A stretch of DNA of 64,000 bases. Origin: Lepidodermella squamata (Eukaryota; Gastrotricha). This document shows positions 32,924 through 43,074 of this stretch, in pieces. The stretch spans positions 744,001 through 808,000 of the forward strand of contig JBLDXI010000064.1 in the NCBI GenBank assembly GCA_047495785.1, in the 5' to 3' direction. The position numbers and the translations under genes were made by a program. The notes beneath the pieces were generated by a model. The model did no database searches and was not told where the DNA came from. It worked only from the letters and a program-made list of their open reading frames with translations. Numbering within the stretch: the stretch's first letter is position 1; each line of letters starts with the position of its first letter.

Positions 32924-32995
32924 TCCTTGATGGTCTAGTGGTTAGGATTCCGCGCTTTCACCGCGGCGGCCCGGGTTCGATTCCCGGTCAGGGAA
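32924..32995 (+). tRNA. tRNA-Glu (TTC)
   Basis: A 72-nt cloverleaf with good pairing. The start is TCCTTGA, anticodon arm CCGCGCTTTCACCGCGG gives TTC, T-arm CCGGGTTCGATTCCCGG, end TCAGGGA. D-arm TGGTCTAGTGGTTAGGATT is the usual Glu form. Confidence 0.92.
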
Positions 32996-33063
32996 AGTTT
33001 TGCTCTGAAGTTAGCGTTTTGCTGAAATTTAAAATCGCTGGGTCTCGCAAAAAGTCGAGAAAA

Positions 33064-33133
33064 GCTCACGGTGGATTGAACTCTCAATCTTCTGCTTACT
33101 AGGCAGACGCTCTATCACTAAGCTACTCACCTC
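33064..33133 (-). pseudogene. tRNA-like relic, AGT (Thr-type) anticodon
   Basis: On the minus strand, TAGCTTAGTGATAGAGCG looks like a D-arm and TCTGCCTAGTAAGCAGA an anticodon arm with AGT. The T-stem and acceptor do not pair, so I treat it as a relic. Confidence 0.5.
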
Positions 33134-33224
33134 TTGGCTTATATACCGGCCATTCAGGTCCGTATTTTAAATGCGCAAGCTGAAGATTAGGGCAGTTTGT
33201 CTTGTTCTACGGCAAAAAGTATTG

Positions 33225-33297
33225 TGGAGGATACGGGCGTCGATCCCGTTACCTCTCGCATGCTAAGCGAGCGCTCTACCATTTGAGCTAATCCCCC
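33225..33297 (-). tRNA. tRNA-Ala (AGC)
   Basis: A 73-nt minus-strand cloverleaf: acceptor GGGGGAT with ATCCTCC, D-arm TAGCTCAAATGGTAGAGC, anticodon arm CTCGCTTAGCATGCGAG giving AGC, T-stem ACGGG/CCCGT. The T-loop is ATCGACG rather than TTCGANN, a small deviation. Confidence 0.85.
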
Positions 33298-33385
33298 TTA
33301 CGTCTGAATCAACACCAACGTTAACAAAGCTATTCTATATTCTAAACAATAACGTAAAACTGGCAGTAAGTTTCTAAAAAGCTAG

Positions 33386-33475
33386 CGGCTTCTGGGAGAC
33401 TCGAACCCCCGACTCTGCGATTAATTTGTATACCCGCATCATACTGGAGGACAGAGTTCGATACTCTGCCAGGAA
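33386..33475. pseudogene. two head-to-head tRNA T-arm relics
   Basis: On the minus strand GGGGGTTCGAGTCTCCC is a paired T-arm; on the + strand CAGAGTTCGATACTCTG is another. No complete cloverleaf can be drawn between them. They are probably two truncated tRNA copies in inverted orientation. Confidence 0.45.
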
Positions 33476-33534
33476 GATAGTTTTTTTCCAAAGTATTGAA
33501 GCTGAACCCTGCGATTTTGCCAAAAATGTACAGC

Positions 33535-33607
33535 CGCCCGATGTAGGGCTGGAACCCACGACCCTGGGATTAGGAGTCCCATGCTCTACCGACTGAGCTA
33601 ACCGGGC
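33535..33607 (-). tRNA. tRNA-Lys body with CCT (Arg) anticodon
   Basis: The minus-strand 73-nt body is very close to eukaryotic tRNA-Lys (TAGCTCAGTCGGTAGAGCAT, GGGTCGTGGGTT), but the loop in TGGGACTCCTAATCCCA reads CCT at 34-36 instead of CTT. Acceptor and stems pair well. The T-loop starts TTCC instead of TTCG. It is either a pseudogene or an anticodon-switched tRNA that could place Lys at AGG codons. Identity is uncertain; the cloverleaf is not. Confidence 0.75.
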
Positions 33608-33675
33608 TGAGACTGAGTAGTGTTCACGGCTACATTTCATATTTCCTTACTGGTATTATGGATTAACAAATTTCG

Positions 33676-33747
33676 AAGCTGCTAAGGGGCGAACCAGGAA
33701 TCTTCTGATCCTTAATCAGACACTTTGTCCATTGCGCCACAACCCCG
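33676..33747 (-). pseudogene. Arg-type tRNA relic with AAG anticodon, right copy
   Basis: The minus strand has GTGGCGCAATGGACAAAG and TCTGATTAAGGATCAGA, a tRNA-Arg-like body with AAG. The T-arm and acceptor pair poorly. It mirrors the left copy at 32490. A Glu-like D-arm scrap (TAGTGGTTAGGATTCC, minus strand) follows at about 33757-33795. Confidence 0.6.
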
Positions 33748-33824
33748 CCTTCTTAGTGGAACCATGGAATCCTAACCACTATATAATCATGCCCTAGAAA
33801 TCGCAGAAAAAATCAACTGACGCG

Positions 33825-33905
33825 TGTCGCGTGCTGTTTGAACCAACCAATCACAGACTTCAAACCACCTGACCAATCAGAAAATTGTGGATTCACTGGT
33901 TCCAC
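33825..33905 (-). repeat. right inverted arm flanking the tRNA cluster
   Basis: It is the reverse complement of 32322-32402 with few mismatches (CCAATCACAGACTTCAAACC). Together the arms enclose about 1.4 kb of tRNAs and tRNA relics. Confidence 0.75.
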
Positions 33906-34433
33906 TAAGTTAAATTACGACACTACTATTCAATCCTCTCTTTAATTTATCGTGCTATAGTTGTATGTTGTATACTATTTTTGCGAATAAAAATGCTATT
34001 TTCTGATCAGGATTGAATGAATCCTGATTTTTGTAAGGTTACTAGTTTTTTGTTGAATGACGGAGTGACGAACTGACGAAATGACGAAGCAACGAAGAAA
34101 CCATCACCGCCTCAAAAGCTAGCTATTTTTTCATGTCACGTGGGCACGCGCACTTTGATCCTGCAAAACCGAAGTATAATGAAAAAAACCGGTTTTTTCA
34201 CCGGTTTAAACCGGTTTATACCGGTGGGTGGTTTTTTCAACAAAAAAACCGGTCGGTATTATACCATGTCAGAAACTGAACTCGTTTCATGTACGCGAGA
34301 ATAAGCTTTTGGTTTTGTTTAGACAGAAAAGCTTTCTGGTCTGGTCTTGTAAAACTTGGTTTAGATTTAAACCGCTTACCGGTTCCTCGACGTAGTAGGA
34401 CGTAGTAGACGTAGGACGTTCCTGTAGCCGACA
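33906..34433. other. spacer with ACCGGT-rich block
   Basis: No gene. At 34183-34255 the words AACCGGTTTT, ACCGGTTTAAACCGG and CCGGTCGG form a dense, partly palindromic cluster. A minus-strand open frame across 34237-34695 has no recognisable family. Confidence 0.4.
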
Positions 34434-34632
34434 CAGTACTTAGCTGATGTTGCGCATGATGGTTCATCATCCGGAACCAACACGGCCTCGAAAAACAACC
34501 CATCCTTGATAGTATATAAACCCTGTTAATAATGTTGTCAGATACACAAGTTAGGTAGGTGTTTATAGTATAATAAATCCTGTCAGTTGTTGGAATCCGC
34601 CGTCTCTTGCCTCGACCATTCGAACCCGTTAC
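34434..34632 (+). mobile_element. possible solo LTR
   Basis: The segment starts TGTAGCCGACAC and ends CCCGTTACA. It has TATATAAA-like (34517) and AATAAA (about 34573) signals in the order expected of an LTR. I see no second copy and no clear flanking duplication, so this is a weak call. It could be the promoter of an unrecognised gene. Confidence 0.3.
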
Positions 34633-34661
34633 ATTTGTGGGAACTGTAAGTTTCCGATGTT

Positions 34662-36533
34662 GTATTAGAGCACTGCTTCTAATTTTACAATGCAAATCGC
34701 ACTATTTCTAATTTTGAGTTTTTCCACTTAGAACGCGTGCGTTGTTCTAATTAGCGAATTAGAACACGTGCGTTTGATTTTTATTATAGTGCGCGCATTT
34801 TTCTCATTCATAAAACAGCAACGCATTTTTACACACACAAATAATTTTATTTCTACTGCACACACAAAAACGCTGTAAATAACCGAGGCGAAAGCCGAGG
34901 TTACAAAAGGCGAGCGCAGCGATGCCTTTAAATAAAACGAGGCGAAGCCGAGTCTAGTTGTGGAAGGCGAGTGAAGCGAGCCTGAATGAGACGGTGAAAC
35001 GAGTCGAAACAAGAGTGGAACGAGGCGCAGCCGAGTGTAACGAGTGCGGAGACGAGTTTCAACGTTTTCCACTTGTTTAAGTCACTTTTCTGACGGCTGT
35101 TTATTGAACGTAGTATCGCCAAGCAAGAAACTCATTCATAGCGCGGCGCGCTAACCAGCTACTGTATAACTAATGATATGGCACGATGCTATTCTCAATT
35201 ACTATGTTAAAAAAAGCTGAATAAGGAAATAGGAAATAATTTGTGTACATCTCACTCCCTTACTGTATTGACCAAAAACTAAAACAAGTGAAGACTTTAT
35301 AATTTTCTCTCTTGGATGCGCCCTAAGCCCACCAGTGGCCGGCGTTAATTTATATTACAATTTCGAAATAAAACACCCTGCTGCTTCATAGCGCGGCGAG
35401 TGCAAAATTATTGCCCTCAATAAAACACGCGCATACACTATTTGGACAAAAAGATTGGCACAAAGTGAAAATACATTAAAAAATGCCCGTATATTATTTT
35501 GGAGCGGTCTAGGAACAGAAACTGTCCCAAAATGTATATGCGCCATCACGCCTCTTACAAAATCAAACTTTTGACATGAATTCAATCGTCAGGCATGCAC
35601 ACACCGACTAAATTGTGGAATGGCACATGGGTGGAATTTCATGCCTTTCTATAGCCAAAAGGCTAGGTTTGCAGGCAGGTACAGTTTATATAATCTTGGA
35701 ATTATCTAAAAACTCAAGGTAATAAAGGGCAATACTAGTCCTGAGTGCCCCATGAAGTTTGCTGACCCGGCTGTGCGTCTACTCGCCCATGAGGCGCGGT
35801 CGCACTAAAGAGGTTGTCAAATGCAGAGCTGGTTGGTAGGTTCTATGGTGAATATTTCCTATCTTTGCCATGCTGTAGCCTACATTATACCGCCTATTGA
35901 GCCTGATTTAAGTTTATCTCGAACTGCAAAAGGGTCATCACACCCAAGAAAACGACATATCCATTGAAAAGTGGAGCCCAGAGCATTGAAAGGCAACCAT
36001 AAGGAACCTTCCGACCAGCTTTGAAGTCGGCAATCTTCTGTTCAACCGCGCCTCGCGGGTGAGTCGACTCACGGCACTACGCACACACCAGTGTTAGCAA
36101 TAATGCGAGCTTTGCAAAACTAGCACGAATTTCGCATTACTAATTGCAGCGATTTCAGTAAATTGGCATCGCTCTATAACGTGGTAATGCTTACGCTGAG
36201 CTGGGAATGTTCGGCAAGGTACTAGTTGACGCACACTTGAAGCAGGAAATGTGATTAAAATGAGGTGTAAAAACTCGTACTTAGTCCCTGAAAATTAGAA
36301 GCCGTGCTCTAATAATGTTAGCTCACTCGTTTAGATCCTAATCTCGAAAACGCTCCCTCTCGTAAACTTCGACTCGAGAAAAAAATCGCGCTCCACTCGG
36401 CTGCGCCTCGTTCCGCTTGCTCGTTTTTCACTCGTCTTCGTTTACTCGAAATTATTAAAAAATCCGCCATAACGGCGGATTTTTTTCTAATTACGCGTTT
36501 TCTCGATTAGAATCTAAACTCGGTGCTCTAACA
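34662..36533. mobile_element. non-autonomous inverted-end element (R), copy 1
   Basis: The left end TATTAGAGCAC (34662) is matched inverted near 36290-36320 and again, less well, at 36510-36533 (GTGCTCTAA). The interior has repeated GAGGCGAAGCCGAG / GAGGCGCAGCCGAG words and a hairpin (AAAAATCCGCC, then GGCGGATTTTT) at about 36458-36490. A shorter copy of the same family lies at 48613-49112. It encodes no transposase I can see. A LINE fragment is inserted at 35150-35384; about 650 bp (35399-36080) are absent from the other copy. Confidence 0.6.
35150..35384 (+). mobile_element. 5'-truncated LINE insertion (3' tail only)
   Basis: A 235-bp insert bounded by the 14-bp direct repeat TTCATAGCGCGGCG (35136-35149, 35385-35398). 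The related element at about 48738-48752 has a single, uninterrupted form of this site. The insert ends with the 3' tail of the LINEs at 50.7 and 54.6 kb (GCGCCCTAAGCCCACC, GTGGCCGGCG, then AATAAAACA). Confidence 0.8.
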
Positions 36534-36766
36534 TATATTATAATTATTATTGTCTATGCTTTCGACATTGAAACCGCAGATTTCCTCGGTGCAGCGCGGT
36601 AGCAACAGCACGTATTCATAGGTGTCAGGGAAACATAATAAAAAACATGCTGCTGAATCGGCACAGACACTCAGAGTGAATATAAAAAGGAACGATTTTT
36701 CTTTGCGCTTGTTTTGCAAACATTATCGAATAGAAGAAATGAGTTATTTGAGTGATTCCGCTGGTT

Positions 36767-37840
36767 TCAACAAGACGACTTTGCTCGACTTGCTCCTCTC
36801 GACCTCAGCAAATCGGCCACATCGGTTTTGTTTATGCAAATCGCCAAATCAAGAGCTGTTTTGCCTTCTGTATTTGCGACATCCTTATTTGCGCCTCTAT
36901 CAAGCAACAGTCGAGCTACTTCGACTTCTCCACTCCGAGCCGCAATCATCAACGCCGTCCAGCCATCGTTATCCTTGGCCTCGATGGCAGCGTTGCGATC
37001 CAGCAGCAGTCGAACAGCTTCGACTTGCCCATTATAAGCCGCATGTATCAACGCCGTCCAGCCACTGTTATCCTTGGCCTCGATGGCAGCGTTGCGATCC
37101 AGCAACAGTCTAACTACTTCGACTCCCCCATACCGAGCCGCATGTATCAACGCCGTCCAGCCACTGTTATCCCTGGCCTCGATGGCAGCGTTGCGATCCA
37201 GCAACAGTCTAACTACTTTGACTTGCCCATTCAAAGCCGCATAGATCAACGCCGTCATGCCATTGTTATCCTTGGCCTCGATGGCAGCGTTGCGATCCAG
37301 CAACAGTCGAGCTACTTCGACTTGCCCATACAAAGCCGCAAGCATCAACGCTGTCGTGTTATCTTTATCCCTGGCCTCGGTCGTAACGTTGCGATCCAGC
37401 AACAGTCGAGCTACTTCTAATCGGCCATTCCGAGCAGCAGCCATCAACGCCGTCATGCCATCGTTATTCTTGGCCTCAATAGCAGCCCCGCGATCAAGCA
37501 GCAGTCGAGCTACTTCGACTTGCCCCCAACTAGCCGCAAACATCAACGCTGTCTTGTTATTGTAATTTTCCTTTAAATTCACATCGGCTCCACGATCGAC
37601 AAACAGCTGAGCGATCTGCAATCGCTGGTCGGATCGTGTCCAATTGCACGTAACACTGTGCAGCAGGGTGCCATTTGTCACATAATTCCAATTACCACAG
37701 TAAGTCGTATTTGGGTTGCGCCAGTTCGGCTCGAATTTGCCGCCTGTGGCTTCGTCGATCTCCGCAACGAGTTGCCGCACCTGCGCCACGTCGGCAGTGT
37801 TAAATGTCACATTCCACAACTGTTCGTACACTTCACGGAC
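36767..37840 (-). CDS. ankyrin-repeat protein 2 (last exon, about 357 codons)
   Basis: Same build as ankyrin protein 1: acceptor TTTAG then GTCCGTGAAGTG, the lead QVRQLVAEIDEATGGKFEPNW, a half-unit QIAQLFVDRGADVNLK, then full units and the end LLRSRGASRAKSSC. There are nine units in all. Units are more uniform than in copy 1 (RLLLDRNAAIEAKDN recurs five times). The first exon is not found; a TAG at the acceptor closes the frame upstream. The 3' flank is shared with copy 1. Probably cytoplasmic scaffold; no other domain seen. Confidence 0.8.
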   Translation of the reverse strand, partial: VREVYEQLWNVTFNTADVAQVRQLVAEIDEATGGKFEPNWRNPNTTYCGNWNYVTNGTLLHSVTCNWTRSDQRLQIAQLFVDRGADVNLKENYNNKTALMFAASWGQVEVARLLLDRGAAIEAKNNDGMTALMAAARNGRLEVARLLLDRNVTTEARDKDNTTALMLAALYGQVEVARLLLDRNAAIEAKDNNGMTALIYAALNGQVKVVRLLLDRNAAIEARDNSGWTALIHAARYGGVEVVRLLLDRNAAIEAKDNSGWTALIHAAYNGQVEAVRLLLDRNAAIEAKDNDGWTALMIAARSGEVEVARLLLDRGANKDVANTEGKTALDLAICINKTDVADLLRSRGASRAKSSC

Positions 37841-38547
37841 CTAAATTTAAAAAGACATTAGAAAAATGACGCAATAGAAAATAGATAAAAAAGACTGCGT
37901 AAATAATCCACTACATATTTAGCATACTTATTAATAATTACTAGCATAACAGACGCCCTGGTATCTATCGAAAATCGAAAAACTCGGAAAGGCTATGCAG
38001 GCGACAACGCCACACGAGATGCGAACAATGGTCAGCGAGGCGAACGTTAAGGTTAGCACGCATGCTCCCGTTAGGTCCCGCTACTTCTCTCACTGATATG
38101 CATGTGCATATCCTTCCGCGCCAAACGAAATTTGTTAAATCGGTATTGCGGCATAAAAACTGCTTTTGATTGACCATCCATTTCATTGTTTTAAACTAAT
38201 AATCACCACTAAAGAAAAGGGAACAACACGGCGAAAGGCGGCTAATGTAGACAATTCAGCCAATTAAAGTAGTAAGACAATTGCTAAGTAAGGCACTTGG
38301 TTTCAATAAAATCTCGAGAAATCGATTGAGATACGGCCTGAAAACTGAAAATTATAATGAGCTACTATTCACTCATCATTGGCTTGTATCAGATAGATCT
38401 CCTCAGCTTCAATGAATTCATCGTGTTCTCCTACAACACATTCACATCTTTGGCAGAGCTTTGGATTTGATTTACATTGTAGTCCGGCTTTGCAGGGTCA
38501 AAGTCCATTTTATTCATCACATGTGTTTTTATCGTTTATATAATGTG
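37841..38547. other. 5' side of ankyrin gene 2
   Basis: No exon identified. It should hold the promoter and first exon of the minus-strand ankyrin gene. Confidence 0.35.
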
Positions 38548-38850
38548 CCACTGGTGGTGCGGTCGTGAGGTGGCGAGGTGGTATTTTTTTGTACTCTTGC
38601 CTCACTGTTGTCAAATGATTTACCCCATTTATGCACAATAATAATCGCGCCTTGCCGTATGTGTACCATAAAAGTCCGCCCCACATTCATACTGACCTGA
38701 GCTATCGCAAATGATAATGGGCTTTTATAATCAAAACAACGCAAGTCGCGTCTTCTAATTACCCCTGATGTGACACAAAAAGCAGTTGCGACGACAGGAA
38801 AATACGATATATATGATATAAAATGGGTAAACTGTGTGTTTTCGTTTTGT

Positions 38851-40824
38851 AAAATGCCCGCTGCTTACAGTTTTGAGGTGAGCGTTGACTTGGACTCGAT
38901 AAAGCACCGTTTGGAGCGGATGCCAGCTTCGATTACTGATGTGCAGATTCGTACTCGTAGAGCGCGAGCTGAATTGGCGCAGACTCTTGCTTTGAAGACT
39001 CTACCTTCTACATGGCCATTTTCGCAGATAATGAATGGGGCCATTATGAAATCGGCCAAATTAACCATCGAGTATGATGACATTGGGGTTGTGGAAATCG
39101 AAGTACCCAGCGAAAAGCCAGCTAAATCTAGGGAAAGCGCAAACAATCGTGCTAAAAGGTTATAGAAATTGTCAAGTTATCGAATTTTATTAAATATTTA
39201 TTACTCTAGTCTCGTGATTCTGGGATTGCGTTACGGAATTAACGCCAGCAAGTTGCTAGCAATGCGTCGTTCCATTGGTTTCGAGTCAGTGTCAAAAGAT
39301 TTATTCTATAAAGTTAGGAACGAGCTGGCTGTTTTGCACCCTATAAGCACGATAAGCGACGGAAAGGCGGCTTTCCGATCGGTATTTTCGCTTGCCAGTA
39401 CTTGGGCCCGTAAAGGTGAGTTGAAACCGTCGGTCACTAACGACATTCGACTCCAGGTATAAATAAATTAAAATTCGAGGTAGAATTGAAACTTTATAAG
39501 TGACTGTTTAAGGTGGATGGGATGGCGAGCCGGACGAATTACGCTGACCCCCTTGTCACCGCCTATGTCTGTGTGGCGAGCAGGAAAAGGAAAGCCGGGA
39601 TCGATAATGAAGACCAATTGGCTGTCTATAATGATAACGAGTCAGCGAGTAATTTTCGAGAATATTTACAACCCCCTGTCGACGAGCTTGTAAAACTGGT
39701 CGAGCAAGGCATAACAGTCGACGGAAAAAGCTACAGTTTCAGACTGCTGACCTGCTGTGATTACCCGGCGCTGGTAAAAATATTTGGCTGTGGTCATCAG
39801 TCGAGTGAAAATCGTTGTGTTATTTGCGAGATGAGCGTCTGAAACCCAACTTTGCCAGCTAAAAGACGCAAGTTCGATGAATATTCGGCCGAAATGGCTG
39901 GGAAGCTGGGGTGGTCGGAAGATTTCGGGCCTATGATTCGGCTAAGCGAGGACAAATTGCTGATAATACCGGACTTCTTCCATCTTCAAGTCAATATTGC
40001 GAAACCACTGATTACCCAGGTTAGCATAGCAAGCGGAAAACTCTTCGAAAAGACATTTCATCCGAAAAATAACTTTAGGTTCTCGGAAAGTTGAGAGCGT
40101 TCAGTCAACGCGAAGCAATCAAAAAAGTCATCGAATTCTTGAAGATTGGGTCGAATTACAAATCATCAGCGGCTTCTTCAAGACGGATCAAGCGAACTCC
40201 GAAAAACTCGAAGCTGTCTATTGACGTCCGCCGAACTTTGAAGGGGAAAGTCAAAGTCAGCATTAAAAATTCGAATCACTACGGCGTTGTTCAGGTAGAA
40301 TTGTGGTAGAGTGAAAATAAAACTTAATTTTGGATTTAAAATTTCAGGCATTCAAGCGATTTACTGAACATATGAGCCAAAATTCGTTGACTGATGCGTT
40401 TTTCTTGCCAAAAAATTGGCAGAGAAAGAAAGTTTTCGGAAAAGTGAAGTCATCTGCCCGAATCAAAGAAAACGACTTTCTTACTTCTTTAGCCGGTCTT
40501 CGGAAGCTTTGCATCGCATCATGTGCCGCGTTTGACGATATCAAGGAAAATCGGAAAAAAGGAAAGGGCAAGTTCTTCATGCCGCGTTATGCATCGCTCT
40601 GGAAGACGCATGTTGGTCCTGTCACGTCATACGCACATCTCCTTTCGAGCCACACATACGAGCTGTTGAAACGAAATATTAATCTGGCCGCTTTGTCCGC
40701 TGAAAGCATCGAACTACTCATCAAAGAGCTGCGCGCAACAGTTAGCAGTCAAACTTCTAATTTCTGGCCGTTGTCTTCTCAGCTCATGAGAATTCAGAAC
40801 ATGAAAGACAATCTGAAAATTTGA
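38851..40824 (+). pseudogene. transposase-like gene remnant
   Basis: Open pieces follow each other in changing frames: MPAAYSFEVSVDLDSIKHRL (38851), then 39169-39462, 39513-39842, 39852-40094, 40091-40309 and 40330-40824. The third contains FRLLTCCDYPALVKIFGCG followed by a C..C pair, and the fourth IIPDFFHLQVNIAKPLI. These look like the D-bearing and zinc-knuckle parts of large DNA transposases in which a D.KA..K..G...S....C..C segment is typical. Some breaks could be introns (about 39460-39512 and 40310-40348 have plausible splice ends), but stops at 39840 and 40092 favour decay. Function as an enzyme is doubtful. Confidence 0.5.
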
Positions 40825-40955
40825 TACTTCAATTTTGTCAGCTTTACTTCTCATTTCAAGTTTTAATTTTTAAAAGTAAAATTCGAAAATGTAGAAAGAA
40901 TGTTTTTTATTCAGCCTCTACTCTTGAACTCATCATCATCAGATAACACGGCAAA

Positions 40956-41692
40956 ATATCATCTTTTCGTGTACACATACTCATCTCGAGCTCGATCGAA
41001 ATGCAATTCATATTTATCTTGTGCGGACCAGACGAAAGAAAAAAGCCCGGCTCGGCAGAGCTCATCGAGTTTCGAAATTTGCCGGCAGATTGCGTTTTGG
41101 CTTCTGCCAAGTTCAGCATCAAGGTTTTTATCGGACAGAGTAATCCGCATCCAGAATTTTAATAAGCTTTTGGGAGCAGTCGCCAATTTACCGCGTTTCG
41201 TGTAGAAGGCGAACACATGTCGCAATCGATTCCGGTCGCTAAAGGTCCACTCAACGCGTGAATTCGCGGCATGAACTATATAAATTCGGACTATTTAGGA
41301 CTCTCAGTGTCAAGTATTTCCAGATACTAACCTTTGTCAAACCGCTTTGACACCGCCCTGATGTAGTTCCAAGAGCCATAACTTGCCGTAGAAACCGAAG
41401 AGTCGAGCGTTGTATCGCTGATTTCGATGGGCTCGATTTGCTCGGCTTGATGCGCGCCTGCTTGTTCCTGCTGTCCAAATTCCTCATGAAGAAACGATTC
41501 ATCGCCTTCATTTTCCGATAAACCGGTTTCAGACTGCTGATTATTTTTCGATTTGGCGAACATTGATCGAATATCGGCCTGTTTTTCAAAGCGATTGTGC
41601 TGTTGTTGCTGATGATGAGCAGCTCTGCGCTCACTCCTGCGTTGCCTTTTTCGCCGATTGCGTGATCGCGATTTCGCAGTTTCACTCATTTT
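40956..41692 (-). CDS. minus-strand accessory gene of the decayed transposon
   Basis: The exon from ATG 41692 encodes MSETAKSRSRNRRKRQRRSE, a very basic start, then a Gln/His stretch and an acidic region with ISDTTLDSS, ending SKRFDKG at a good donor (GTTAGT, about 41337). A second frame at about 41225-40959 (RHVFAFYTKRGKLATAPKSLL... CRQISKLDELCRAGLFSFVW) may be the next exon, with a basic and aromatic composition that suits DNA binding. Joining is inferred. No known domain recognised. Confidence 0.4.
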
Positions 41693-41800
41693 ATTCAGAT
41701 GAATTTCGCAAATAGCTCGAAAAACGAATGGCTTTACGACTGATAAAAATAACAAGTGAACGACTGCACGACCTCACCACCGCACCACCAGCGCGCATAG

Positions 41801-43074
41801 CTAAACATAAGACTACTACACACATGATATATAGCAATAATAATTGCACATGAATCATCTAGGTCACTCTGCAAAACCCGGACTTGTATGTAATTTGATT
41901 TACCGCTTAAAACACGGGCCTCCTTCAATTAATCAAGATCAATCGTTGTCCCACGCTAGTACGGGACTAAATCAATCAAATCAAATCATGAAATAGGGAA
42001 CCTTAAGACCATTAAATTAAGACCTTGAGGCCATTAAATTCGTTTAGCGCCTGAATACCGTATTTTATTGAATAGTATCTCGGGTTATCATTTTTTCTGA
42101 ACACGAAAAGTAGTAAAAATATCGGGTAATTATTTGAGGGGGCTTTTGTTTAAGGCAGGCTATTATTTATTCTAAAACGTGAAATCATCACTTCAACCGA
42201 CATTTTTAGTCATCAGCTTGAATATACTCCTCTTTCCTCTTTGGCGCAGTAATTAAGCTTGAATCACCGTAGTTACCGTCCTCGATTTCGCAGTTTCTCT
42301 TCTCTACGCCCCAATGTTTTCTTCTGGCACGCTAGCCACCTCTCCCATTCTTTCCTTGAGCTGATCACACGAGACACTAGACCTATGTGGTATGTGGCTA
42401 TTTACCTCTGGACCCAATATTGGATGCATTTTGGGCCTATTTTTGTTTTCGGAGACAGCTTTTTGCAAAGCTTCGAGCGACTGCGAAGTGAATTTGACGG
42501 AACAGCCCAATTTGCACTTGCATTTTGTCAGCTGAGCTACGGTTTCGAATAACCAACCCTGTTTACTTCAAACTAATTCCTCTCTAACGTGCGTAACTCC
42601 CAATCTCAATCGTTTGGTCTCTTCAACGAACCAGCGGTTCTGTCGATTTGGACGTATAGGGATTACATTCCAGAAATCTTTTTGATCAGCTTTACGAAGT
42701 ATTTCATCTTTCAACGTGTACTCGTTTTCGCGACTGAAAGCCCACTCTCCCTGCTACAACAATGTCGACTAATGGCTTGCAGTATTCGCCAGTCACATCG
42801 AAAATCGTCGAAAAACATGTAACATCTGCGGCGAGGCGCCTCGAAATCACATACTGCTGATCATAGAAATGTACCATTTGCTAACTGTTCATAACAATTT
42901 GCAATTTGCAATTGACCGGAATAGATGCTTCACACCGGAGCTATTTGCCACAATCATTTCGGAAACTCGAATAAGCAAATGAAGCAAAGTGCGAAGAGAA
43001 AATTTCGCAAACAGTGGCGCTTCGCTCTTAGCAGCAGTCTTCCGTTTGGCATAATAATCTAGATATGTTGACAA
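41801..43074. other. spacer with two dispersed repeats
   Basis: 41891-42003 matches 60905-61022 (CAATCGTTGTCCCAC, AATCAAATCAAATCATG). 42918-43005 matches 63705-63797 (ATAGATGCTTCAC, GGAGCTATTTGCCAC). The order is the same in both places, with a TA element in the second, so a segmental duplication is possible though the middle parts do not align by eye. No gene is supported. Confidence 0.5.

Larger units (their letters stand above)
38548..41800. mobile_element. decayed two-gene DNA transposon, about 3.25 kb
   Basis: The left end around 38548-38580 (CTGGTGGTGCGGTCGTGAGG) has an imperfect inverted match at about 41764-41798 (CTGGTGGTGCGGTGGTGAGG on the minus strand). Between them lie a + strand gene remnant (38851-40824) and a minus-strand gene (41692 down to about 40959). 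That layout, with both ends matching, supports a single DNA transposon. I cannot assign its superfamily. Confidence 0.6.

Noticed and set aside
36960-37520. Regular direct repeats that could look like a CRISPR-like array
   Set aside because: The 99-bp period encodes ankyrin units in frame; repeats are not separated by unique spacers, and the genome is eukaryotic.
42259-42822. + strand frames at 42259-42552 and 42589-42822
   Set aside because: No start context, no domain, and no similarity to other genes here; likely chance frames.
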